From assembly GCF_000173075.1 (NCBI RefSeq), contig NZ_ABVL01000029.1:1-64000 (forward strand): 64,000 nt of DNA. The letters are read 5' to 3'. The notes under the pieces were generated by a model. It had not been told where the DNA came from and searched no databases. It saw only the letters and a program-made list of their open reading frames with translations. A program made the position numbers and the translations under genes. Position 1 is the first letter of the stretch, and every line of letters starts with the position of its first letter. This stretch comes from Chthoniobacter flavus Ellin428. GTDB lineage: Bacteria > Verrucomicrobiota > Verrucomicrobiia > Chthoniobacterales > Chthoniobacteraceae. Shown here in pieces: positions 25,255 to 32,750 of the stretch.

Positions 25255-26933
25255 ATGCGATTGCTACTCCCCAAGCCCCCCCTCAACCGCCCAGCCACGA
25301 GCCCAGTTACCTTGCGGTTGAGAACACGGTGCGTTCCTGGTTGCTGACCACGGATCACAAGCGCATCGGCATTCTTTATATGATCAGTATCACGCTGTTC
25401 TTCCTCGTCGGCGGAGCAGCGGCGACCTTGATGCGGTTGAATCTCCTCACCCCCCAGGGTGCACTCGTTACCTCGACGACTTATAACAAGCTCTTTACCA
25501 TTCATGGGGTCATCATGGTCTGGTTTTTTCTCATCCCGTCGGTCCCGACGGTGATTGGAAATTTCGTGCTGCCGATGATGCTCGGTGCGCGTGACGTGGC
25601 TTTCCCCCGGCTGAATCTCGCCAGTTGGTACCTCTTCATAGGCGGCGGCGCATTCGCTCTGTGGGCGATCATTGCCGGCGGTGTGGATACCGGATGGACC
25701 TTTTACACGCCCTATAGCTCTACCTACGCGAACGGGCACGTCATTGCCATGGCGACGGGAATTTTCATTGCCGGCTTCGGCTCAATTGCTACGGGGCTCA
25801 ACTTCATCGTCACCGTGCATAAAATGCGAGCCCCTGGACTCACGTGGCATCGGTTGCCGCTTTTTGTGTGGTCGATGTATTCGACGAGCGTGATTTTGGT
25901 CCTGGCTACGCCGGTACTGGCCATCACCCTCGTTCTCATGGCGCTCGAACGCGCTTTCGGCATCGGGATTTTCGATCCCGCAATCGGCGGAGATCCGCTG
26001 TTGTTCCAGCACTTGTTTTGGTTCTACAGCCACCCGGCCGTTTACATCATGATCCTGCCGGGGATGGGCGTGGTCAGCGAAATCATCGCCTGCTTTTCGC
26101 GCAAGGCGGTCTTCGGATATTACTTCGTCGCCTACTCGAGCGTGGCGATTGCGGTGCTCGGTTTTGTGGTCTGGGGACATCACATGTTTGTCAGCAGCCA
26201 ATCCATCTACGCCGGGATGGTCTTCTCGATTCTGAGTTTCCTCGTTTCCATCCCGTCCGCGATCAAGGTCTTCAATTGGACCGCGACGCTCTATCGCGGT
26301 TCGATCTGGTTCCAGACACCGTTCCTTTACGTGCTGGGTTTCATCGGTCTCTTCACCATCGGCGGGCTGACCGGTCTGTTCCTCGCCGCGCTGGCCGTCG
26401 ACGTACATCTCACCGATACTTACTTCGTCATCGCTCATTTCCATTACATCATGGTCGGTGGCATGGTAATGGCCTATCTCGGTGGCCTGCACTATTGGTG
26501 GCCGAAGATCAGTGGGCGAATGTATCCCGAGTTGCTCGCCAAGCTTTCCGCGCTTTTCATCTTCGCGGGATTTAACCTGACCTTCTTCCCGCAATTCATC
26601 CTCGGCTATCTCGGGATGCCACGGCGCTATCATGCCTATGCGCCGGAATTCCAGGTGCTCAACGTCCTTTCCACGGCCGGTGCCTCGATCCTCGCGATTG
26701 GTTACTTCCTGCCGCTCGCCTATTTCCTGTGGTCGTTGCGCTATGGAAAGGTCGCCGGCCCCAACCCATGGCAGGCGACGGGTCTCGAGTGGACGACCGA
26801 ATCCCCTCCGCCGGAACATAACTTCACTGTCGTGCCCATCGTGACGGAACCGCCGTATGCGTACGATCCCGTGGCCGCGGAGGAAGCCCTGGCGGCAAAA
26901 CGGGAACAACGGGAGCCTGCGTATGTCCGCTGA
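25251..26933 (+). CDS. coxA: Cytochrome c oxidase subunit I, A2-type
   Basis: A 560-residue haem-copper oxidase subunit I with twelve predicted helices. It has haem ligands in TIHGVIMVWFF and HFHYIMVGG, CuB ligands in YSHPAVY and WGHHMFV, and the Tyr linked to the CuB His within the same region. The helix VI motif is YSHPAVY rather than HPEVY: the proton-channel Glu is replaced by the Tyr-Ser pair, which defines the A2 subfamily. It reduces oxygen to water and pumps protons. It overlaps coxC by 11 bases. Confidence 0.95.
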   Translation: MNAIATPQAPPQPPSHEPSYLAVENTVRSWLLTTDHKRIGILYMISITLFFLVGGAAATLMRLNLLTPQGALVTSTTYNKLFTIHGVIMVWFFLIPSVPTVIGNFVLPMMLGARDVAFPRLNLASWYLFIGGGAFALWAIIAGGVDTGWTFYTPYSSTYANGHVIAMATGIFIAGFGSIATGLNFIVTVHKMRAPGLTWHRLPLFVWSMYSTSVILVLATPVLAITLVLMALERAFGIGIFDPAIGGDPLLFQHLFWFYSHPAVYIMILPGMGVVSEIIACFSRKAVFGYYFVAYSSVAIAVLGFVVWGHHMFVSSQSIYAGMVFSILSFLVSIPSAIKVFNWTATLYRGSIWFQTPFLYVLGFIGLFTIGGLTGLFLAALAVDVHLTDTYFVIAHFHYIMVGGMVMAYLGGLHYWWPKISGRMYPELLAKLSALFIFAGFNLTFFPQFILGYLGMPRRYHAYAPEFQVLNVLSTAGASILAIGYFLPLAYFLWSLRYGKVAGPNPWQATGLEWTTESPPPEHNFTVVPIVTEPPYAYDPVAAEEALAAKREQREPAYVR

Positions 26934-27567
26934 ATCTCCGGTTGCCCATCAATTTGAAGACGCCGCGCAGCAGCGCGAAGCGGCCACGCTGGGGATGTGG
27001 GTATTTCTCGCCACCGAGGTGCTGTTCTTCGGCGCGATGTTTCTCGGCTACACGGTATATCGATTGAAATATCCGGAGGTCTTCCGGATGGCGAGCGAAC
27101 ACACCATCATCGTCATTGGCACGATCAACACCGGCATCCTGCTCTTGAGCAGTTTCACCATGGTGCTGGCGGTGCGCGCCGCGGAGTTCAAGCGCCGCAT
27201 GGCGTTGATTGCCTTTCTGAGCGTGACCGCGCTGTTTGGCATCGCCTTTCTGGTGCTCAAGGGCTTCGAATATGCGCACGAGATCAACGAGGGGTTATTT
27301 CCCGGATCGCATTTCCAATTCACCGAGGCGGATCCCTACACCGCGCGGATGTTTTTCTATCTCTACTTCCTCATGACCGGCGTGCACGCGTTGCACGTCA
27401 CCATCGGAGTTATCATGCTCGTGATCTTCGCTCTGCGCGCGATGCTGACGTTGAAACTCGAACGCCTCTCCACGGCCGTCGATCTGCTCGGCCTGTACTG
27501 GCATTTCGTGGACATCGTCTGGGTCTTTCTTTTCCCGCTCATTTACCTCGTCGACCGACACTCATGA
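26923..27567 (+). CDS. coxC: Cytochrome c oxidase subunit III
   Basis: A 214-residue protein starting at ATG 26923 inside coxA. It has five or more helices; family motifs are GMWVFLATEVLFFGAMF, TGVHALHVTIGVIM and LYWHFVDIVWVFLFPLIYL. Subunit III stabilises the proton-pumping core. It overlaps the small subunit IV gene by 4 bases. Confidence 0.94.
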   Translation: MSAESPVAHQFEDAAQQREAATLGMWVFLATEVLFFGAMFLGYTVYRLKYPEVFRMASEHTIIVIGTINTGILLLSSFTMVLAVRAAEFKRRMALIAFLSVTALFGIAFLVLKGFEYAHEINEGLFPGSHFQFTEADPYTARMFFYLYFLMTGVHALHVTIGVIMLVIFALRAMLTLKLERLSTAVDLLGLYWHFVDIVWVFLFPLIYLVDRHS

Positions 27568-27833
27568 ACTCGATCAAGCCTTATGTCATGGTCACCGGCG
27601 CGCTCTTTGTCCTGCTCGTGATCACCGTCGGTGCGGCCTATGTCAATCTCGGTGCCTTCAACACTCCGGTGGCCATGCTCATTTCCTTGAGCAAGGCCTC
27701 ATTGATCGTTCTGTTTTTCATGCACGTCCGCCATTCGAATCCGTTGATTCATATCTTCGTTCTCGTCGGTTTCTTTTGGCTGGGGATCATGCTGACGCTG
27801 AGCTTGAGCGATTTTTTGACCCGGCATCCCTAA
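27564..27833 (+). CDS. Cytochrome c oxidase subunit IV-like small protein
   Basis: An 89-residue protein with three helices and the prokaryotic subunit IV signature (SLSKASLIVLFFMHVRHSNP). It is the last gene of the act-cox operon; its stop lies at the edge of a terminal inverted repeat element. The start is ATG 27564, overlapping the coxC stop. Confidence 0.88.
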   Translation: MNSIKPYVMVTGALFVLLVITVGAAYVNLGAFNTPVAMLISLSKASLIVLFFMHVRHSNPLIHIFVLVGFFWLGIMLTLSLSDFLTRHP

Positions 27834-27957
27834 GAGACTGTGAAAAAAGTGCCCGCGAATTACGCGAATGACACAAATGGGCGTATTTTTCGTTGGCGCC
27901 ATCTGTGTGATTCGCGGGCCAAATAATCTCGCTGCCGCTTTATTTCACAGTCTCTAA
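27831..27957. mobile_element. MITE-like element at the end of the oxidase operon
   Basis: A perfect 13-base terminal inverted repeat, AGAGACTGTGAAA (27833-27845) and its complement (27943-27955), encloses an imperfect inner palindrome (GCCCGCGAATTACGCGAATG on one side, GTGATTCGCGGGCC on the other). The last codon and stop of the oxidase gene touch its left end. It has no coding capacity. The strong hairpin may serve as the operon's terminator. Confidence 0.6.
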
Positions 27958-28066
27958 GAATGGCTGCGCAATGTTCCAGCGTTAGTGTTACTTATGCTAA
28001 TCGAAGAAAGGGGTAGGGGTTTGCATTGCGCATTGACACGTATCGGAGGAAGGGGAGACTTAAAGC

Positions 28067-28450
28067 ATGCACGGACTCAAAATCGCCGTCGTCGATGATG
28101 ATGACCTCATTCGTGAAGTGATCTGCGAGACCGTACGGCAGTCGCTTGCGGGTGCGATCGTAGCCGATTATGTTTCCGCTCGTCAGGTGTTCCACGAAGT
28201 TGAAACCGGCACCGTGGATTTGCTGATTACAAACTGCCACATGCCCGACATGGATGGACCGACCTTGGTGCGCTCCTTGCGGAAGCAAAAGCACGCGTTG
28301 CCCATCATCATGATCTCGGGCAGCGACGACGCCCGGCGATTGGGCGAGGAAGCGGGCATCGATCGGTTCGTGGCCAAACACCTCATTCATCCCGATCTCG
28401 AAGACTCGCTGCATGCGCTTCTCGAGAAGCCGCGGGCGGTGGCTCATTAA
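28067..28450 (+). CDS. Stand-alone receiver-domain protein, Asn at the phospho-site
   Basis: A 127-residue CheY-like receiver: acidic cluster D10-D13, switch residues in IIMISGSDD, and lysine in FVAKHLIHP. The expected phospho-Asp is Asn56 (LLITNCHMPDMDG, codon AAC at 28232-28234). There is no output domain. An AGGAAGGGGAG stretch about 10 bases upstream serves as ribosome binding site. It has its own intergenic region upstream and no adjacent kinase. Confidence 0.85.
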   Translation: MHGLKIAVVDDDDLIREVICETVRQSLAGAIVADYVSARQVFHEVETGTVDLLITNCHMPDMDGPTLVRSLRKQKHALPIIMISGSDDARRLGEEAGIDRFVAKHLIHPDLEDSLHALLEKPRAVAH

Positions 28451-28540
28451 AGAACTTCTTGGCGCAGCCTAATTTTTGGCAGGCTTCGATGAAGGATTAT
28501 CTGGCCCGCGCGGCTCGGACTCGCCAAAGATGAGGGCGCG

Positions 28541-29668
28541 ATGGCTCCGCTACTTCGTCAACAATACACTGTCTACGCTAACCGACCGCCCCGGCGTTCG
28601 TGGTCGGCGCTTTTCGTCCTGGCCGTGATGTGGTTGCTGATGGCCGGCGCCACGGTGTGGGCTTTCGGCGCGCTGTGGTTCGATTTCCCGCTGAAGGCCT
28701 GGGCCCATGGAGCGGCGATACTCTACGCCCTCGGTGTGGTGGTGTTGTTGATCGGCGCTAAAGGGCCGTGGCGGAAGATCGCCGTACTCATCGTTGGATT
28801 CGTCGCCGTTCTCCTCTGCTGGCGGAGTTTGAAGCCGACGAACGAGCGACCGTGGCAGCCCGATGTGGCGGAGACGGCTTGGGCCGAAGTGAATGGTGAC
28901 CACGTGACGTTGCACAACGTCCGCAACTGTGAGTATCGCACGGAGACGGACTACACCCCGCGCTGGGAGACGCGTGAAGTCGATCTCTCGCATCTGCGTG
29001 GAATCGACATCGCCATGGACTACTGGGGTTCCGCGTGGATGGCGCATCCCATCGTGAGCTTCCAGTTCGATAACGTGCCGCCGGTTTGCTTTTCCATCGA
29101 GACGCGCAAGGAGATCGGCGAAGACTATTCCGCGATCGGTGGGCTCTACCGGCAATTTGAACTCGTCTATGTCTGCGCGGATGAACGCGACGTGCTGCGC
29201 GTGCGGACGAACTTCCGCCACGGCGAAGACGTCTATCTTTACCGCACCACCACCACGCCGGAAACGGCGCGCCAGGCTTTCATGGACTACCTCACCGCCA
29301 TGAATGATCTGCGTCTGCATCCGCGTTGGTACAATGCGGCGACGACGAATTGCACCACGAGCATCCGCAATCAGCGCGCCACCTCGGAACGCGCGCCGTG
29401 GGATTGGCGCATGCTCTTCAATGGCTATGGCGATGAGATGATGTACGAGCGCGGATTGCTCGCCGGCGGCCTGCCTTTCGCCGAGTTAAAGCAAAACGCG
29501 CGCATCAATGACGCCGCGATCGCTGCCGACAATTCACCGGACTTCTCGAAACGCATCCGCGAAGGCCGCCCAGGCTTCCCGCCAGTGGCGCCACCGCCAA
29601 CCCCGGCTCCGGAACAAGCGACGGCCCCTGATCAGGCGGCAGCGCCCGAGCAGCCGCCGGCGAAGTAG
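28541..29668 (+). CDS. DUF4105 membrane protein
   Basis: A 375-residue protein. Three N-terminal helices (WSALFVLAVMWLLMAGATVW, AHGAAILYALGVVVLLIGA, IAVLIVGFVAVLLCW) precede a periplasmic DUF4105 domain with WHPEV-like VNGDHVTLHNVRNCEYRTE, GEDYSAIGGLYRQFEL and the conserved NAATTNCTTSIRNQ. The tail is Pro/Ala-rich. DUF4105 proteins (Lnb N-terminal-like) are predicted periplasmic hydrolase-like proteins of unknown substrate. Confidence 0.85.
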   Translation: MAPLLRQQYTVYANRPPRRSWSALFVLAVMWLLMAGATVWAFGALWFDFPLKAWAHGAAILYALGVVVLLIGAKGPWRKIAVLIVGFVAVLLCWRSLKPTNERPWQPDVAETAWAEVNGDHVTLHNVRNCEYRTETDYTPRWETREVDLSHLRGIDIAMDYWGSAWMAHPIVSFQFDNVPPVCFSIETRKEIGEDYSAIGGLYRQFELVYVCADERDVLRVRTNFRHGEDVYLYRTTTTPETARQAFMDYLTAMNDLRLHPRWYNAATTNCTTSIRNQRATSERAPWDWRMLFNGYGDEMMYERGLLAGGLPFAELKQNARINDAAIAADNSPDFSKRIREGRPGFPPVAPPPTPAPEQATAPDQAAAPEQPPAK

Positions 29669-29674
29669 GGGCGA

Positions 29675-29823
29675 GTTGATGGTTGAGAGTGGATAGTTGA
29701 TAGCCGTCCCTGGTGGCGCTGTGCTTTCTCTAGTTTTCCACCGTCGAGAAAAACTCTTCCTGTCGGCCAAAATCTTTCGAAAACTGGACGCGGCTATCAA
29801 CTATCCACTCTCAACTATCAACC
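29675..29823. repeat. Inverted pair of heptamer repeats around an 88-base segment
   Basis: GTTGATGGTTGAGAGTGGAT and following bases (29675-29703) reappear as the complement at 29792-29823 (GGCTATCAACTATCCACTCT...). The pair therefore forms a stem enclosing a segment without a gene. The units belong to the TTGAGAG family found throughout the prophage, and this is the only inverted pair of that family in the window. It sits immediately upstream of the esterase start, within its leader. Confidence 0.6.
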
Positions 29824-29837
29824 TTCAGCCGCCCCCC

Positions 29838-30752
29838 ATGTCCCGCCGCACCATCCTCGCCACTCTCGTCACCTCCCTCCTGGCCGTCCTGGCGATCGCG
29901 CAGGAACCGAAGCCCGATGACCAATACAAACTTGGCCCCGATTCCCAGCCGCAGGCTGGCGTGCCCGAGGGGAAGGTGACCGAATACGAATGGAACGATT
30001 CCAAGGTCTACCCCGGCACCGTCCGCAAATACTGGGTCTACGTGCCCGCGCAATACAACCCGGCGAAACCCGCCGGCCTCATGGTGTTTCAGGATGGCGG
30101 CGGTTACGTGAAGCGGGATGGCACCTGGCGCGTGCCCGTGGTCTTCGACAATCTCATCGCGAAAAAAGAGATGCCGGTGACCGTGGGCGTCTTCATCAAT
30201 CCGGGGGATGTGCCGCTCAAGCCCGGTGAACCGCCGCGCAAACGACCCGATGGACGGCCCGCGGGGCCGAAGAATCGCTCGGTGGAGTACGATTCGCTGG
30301 GCGGTACCTATTCGCGTTTCCTGCTCGAGGAAATCCTCCCCGAGGTGGCGAAGACGGTGAAGGTCACCAGTGACCCGGCGGGACGCGCCATCGCCGGCTC
30401 CAGTTCTGGTGGCATCTGCGCCTTTACCGTGGCGTGGGAGCATCCGGAACAATTTGGCAAGGTCGTTACCTGGGTTGGCAGTTTCACGAACATCCGCGGC
30501 GGCAATGCGTATCCCGACATGGTGCGCCAGGCGCCAAAAAAGGCCATCCGCATGTTCCAGCAGGACGGAAAGAACGACATCGTGAATCAGTTCGGCTCGT
30601 GGCCCGAGGCGAACAAGGCCATGGCCGCGGCTCTGGATGAAAAGGGCTACGATCACAAATTCGTGGTGGGCGAGGGGACGCACAACCCGAAACACGGCGC
30701 CTCGATTTTCCCGGACACCATGCGTTGGCTCTGGCGCGACTACCCGCGCTGA
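29838..30752 (+). CDS. Secreted esterase (Fes/IroE-like alpha/beta hydrolase)
   Basis: A 304-residue protein with a signal peptide (TILATLVTSLLAVLAIAQ) and an alpha/beta-hydrolase esterase fold: strand VYVPAQYNPAKPAGLMVFQD, nucleophile elbow AIAGSSSGGICAFTVAWEHP, and a candidate His in GEGTHNPKHGASIFPDTM. It belongs to the esterase family that includes enterochelin esterase and feruloyl-type esterases; the substrate is unknown. ATG 29838 is the first start after the inverted heptamer repeat. Confidence 0.85.
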   Translation: MSRRTILATLVTSLLAVLAIAQEPKPDDQYKLGPDSQPQAGVPEGKVTEYEWNDSKVYPGTVRKYWVYVPAQYNPAKPAGLMVFQDGGGYVKRDGTWRVPVVFDNLIAKKEMPVTVGVFINPGDVPLKPGEPPRKRPDGRPAGPKNRSVEYDSLGGTYSRFLLEEILPEVAKTVKVTSDPAGRAIAGSSSGGICAFTVAWEHPEQFGKVVTWVGSFTNIRGGNAYPDMVRQAPKKAIRMFQQDGKNDIVNQFGSWPEANKAMAAALDEKGYDHKFVVGEGTHNPKHGASIFPDTMRWLWRDYPR

Positions 30753-30769
30753 CGGTATGGCTGACTTAA

Positions 30770-30922
30770 ACGCAGAGGGCGCTGAGAACGCAGAGGGCCG
30801 CAGAGAGGAAAAGAAGAGCAGGCGATCGGACAATGGGAGTGACGGACACTCATTGTCCCATAGTCCGATTGTCTCATTGTCTTTTCCTGTCCCCTCTCTG
30901 CGGCCCTCTGCGTTCTCAGCGG
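30770..30922. repeat. Long hairpin of CGCAGAG-family repeats
   Basis: Left arm 30781-30808 (GCTGAGAACGCAGAGGGCCG continuing CAGAGAGG) is exactly complementary to the right arm 30894-30921, with an 85-base centre that itself contains a GGACAATGGGAGTG/CACTCATTGTCC palindrome. No gene is present in 30753-31109; apart from this hairpin that stretch shows only unremarkable leader sequence before tatC. The structure is MITE-like and could also end the esterase transcript. Confidence 0.65.
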
Positions 30923-31109
30923 CTCGCCCATTACCGGCTGCCACTATTCCCCACCTCCGCCTCGGTCCTCTGCGCTTAAATGGGCCTTCTCATGGAAGTG
31001 TGTCGGAGAATCCTCTGGTATCGGTCCTGCCGCCCCCGGGAAAGAAAACGCAGGAAAGTAAGAAGAAATTGCGTGCGAGCCGGTTTTAGCTCTCAGTAGC
31101 GCCCCCTTT

Positions 31110-31931
31110 ATGTCCTGGTTGAGTAAATTTTTTCAATTCCGCGAGAAATCCGATGGCGATGTCGTCAAGCCGTTCCTCGATCACATGGAGGATCTGCGCT
31201 GGACGATCATCAAGATGGTCGTCGTCCAGGTCATCATGATGGTCCTGTCCTTCTACTTCCGGAAGGACCTCATGCATTTCCTGCGGTTGCCCCTCTACAA
31301 AGTCGACCCGCACCTGCCCGAACAGCTCATCATTACCACCATCGCAGGTTCGTTTTTGATTTCCCTCGAACTGGCCTTTTTTGCGGGCATTGCGATGGCC
31401 TTTCCTTTTCACGTCTACTTCATTGCGTCATTCGTCCTGCCCGCGCTGACTCGCAAGGAGCGCAAATACCTGCTGCCGGGAATCTTTGCGGCATTCCTCC
31501 TCTTCCTCGCCGGGGTCACGATCGCCTATCTCTATATTTTGCCGTCGACCGTTCGGTTCTTTTACCACGATGCCGCGGAGATGCAGTTCAAGACGCTGTG
31601 GACGTGGGACGCGTATTTTTCGTTCGCTTCCTGGCTGTGCTTTGGCTTCGGGTTACTGTGCGAATTGCCGGTCATCGTCATTCTGCTGGGCCTGCTGGGC
31701 ATCGTGGACTTCCGTTTCCTCTCAAAGACGCGCCCGTTCGGTTACACGATCATCCTGATCCTCGCCGCAGTCATCGCGCCCACTCCGGACCCGGTCACCT
31801 TTGTGGCTCTCAGCGTGCCGATCGTGGCGCTTTACGAGGCCTGTATCTGGGTCGTGTGGTTCATCGGCCGCCGCCGCCAGAGCCGTCGGGACGAGGAAGA
31901 TGCGCAGCGTGACCAGGATCATTCGGACTAA
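31110..31931 (+). CDS. tatC: Sec-independent protein translocase TatC
   Basis: A 273-residue protein with six helices and the TatC N-terminal signature FLDHMEDLRWTIIKMVVVQV. Later elements are typical too: ELAFFAGIAMAFPFHVYFIA and FGFGLLCELPVIVILLGLLG, then AAVIAPTPDPVT. It forms the twin-arginine receptor that would export folded cofactor proteins such as ActB. No tatA/B lies beside it. The cytoplasmic tail is charged (RRDEEDAQRDQDHSD). Confidence 0.92.
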   Translation: MSWLSKFFQFREKSDGDVVKPFLDHMEDLRWTIIKMVVVQVIMMVLSFYFRKDLMHFLRLPLYKVDPHLPEQLIITTIAGSFLISLELAFFAGIAMAFPFHVYFIASFVLPALTRKERKYLLPGIFAAFLLFLAGVTIAYLYILPSTVRFFYHDAAEMQFKTLWTWDAYFSFASWLCFGFGLLCELPVIVILLGLLGIVDFRFLSKTRPFGYTIILILAAVIAPTPDPVTFVALSVPIVALYEACIWVVWFIGRRRQSRRDEEDAQRDQDHSD

Positions 31932-31992
31932 CCGTCGCTGAGCAGCATCCAGCGGAATTGCGTCCGCGCCCGAAAGGGGGCAGGATACCGTC

Positions 31993-32112
31993 ATGCCTCC
32001 CGTGGATTCGATGACCATTGAAGGGTTGCGTACGCAGTTGGAACGGCCGCTGATCATTGGCATTCTCGTTGTCTATATGCTCCACCTCTTCGCGGTGGCG
32101 AAGTGCGACTGA
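31993..32112 (+). CDS. Possible 39-residue single-helix membrane peptide
   Basis: ATG 31993 to TGA 32112 encodes 39 residues with one hydrophobic segment (PLIIGILVVYMLHLFAVA). A purine-rich AGGA lies 8 bases upstream of the ATG, after a run of G. It lies between tatC and the sigma factor in the same direction. It could be a small membrane peptide, but the evidence is limited to the frame, the helix and the ribosome binding site. Confidence 0.4.
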   Translation: MPPVDSMTIEGLRTQLERPLIIGILVVYMLHLFAVAKCD

Positions 32113-32198
32113 GGCAACGCATTGCCGAAGCGGAAACCAGAAACTTTGCCTGTTTTCTAATAACCCCCGCCTCCCACCCGTGTAGCCCATAGAACCCT

Positions 32199-32750
32199 AT
32201 GCCTGCCCCGGATGCGCTGGAATTGATCGCCCTTCTCGACCGCTTTGAGCGCCCACTGGTGCGCTATGCGCAAAGCATCACCGGCGACCTCGAGTCGGCG
32301 CGGGATGTGGTGCAGGAGACGTTCATCAAGCTGGCGCGTGGCGGCATGAGTGAAAGCGGCGATGTGGTGGATAATGCGCGGCACCTCGAGGCCTGGCTCT
32401 TTACTGTCACCCGCAATCGCGCGGTCGACCATCAACGCAAATTCAGCCGCATCATTCCCATGCCGCTCCCTGAAGATCGTCCCTGCGCGGAGCCCGGGCC
32501 CGCTGCCGTGCTCGAACGGCAGGAATCCGCGACCGCGCTCTTTCGCCTGCTCGACGCGCTGAGCCCGAACCAGCGCGAAGTCATCCGCCTGAAATTCCAG
32601 AACGACCTTTCCTATCGCGAGATCGCCGAGATCACCCGCCTGAGCGTGACGAACGTCGGCTTTCTCCTCCACTCCGGCCTGAAAAAACTCCGCGAACTGC
32701 TGCGCGAGCAGTCGCCGGAGGACTTCGACCTTTCCCGCTCTGTCCTATGA
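32199..32750 (+). CDS. ECF RNA polymerase sigma factor
   Basis: A 183-residue sigma-70-family protein. Region 2 (ESARDVVQETFIKLARGG and AWLFTVTRNRAVDHQRK) and region 4 (LSPNQREVIRLKFQNDLSYR, then EIAEITRLSVTNVGFLL) are clear. It overlaps the next gene by 4 bases; that gene starts with an anti-sigma-like segment, so the pair is a sigma/anti-sigma module. Confidence 0.93.
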   Translation: MPAPDALELIALLDRFERPLVRYAQSITGDLESARDVVQETFIKLARGGMSESGDVVDNARHLEAWLFTVTRNRAVDHQRKFSRIIPMPLPEDRPCAEPGPAAVLERQESATALFRLLDALSPNQREVIRLKFQNDLSYREIAEITRLSVTNVGFLLHSGLKKLRELLREQSPEDFDLSRSVL

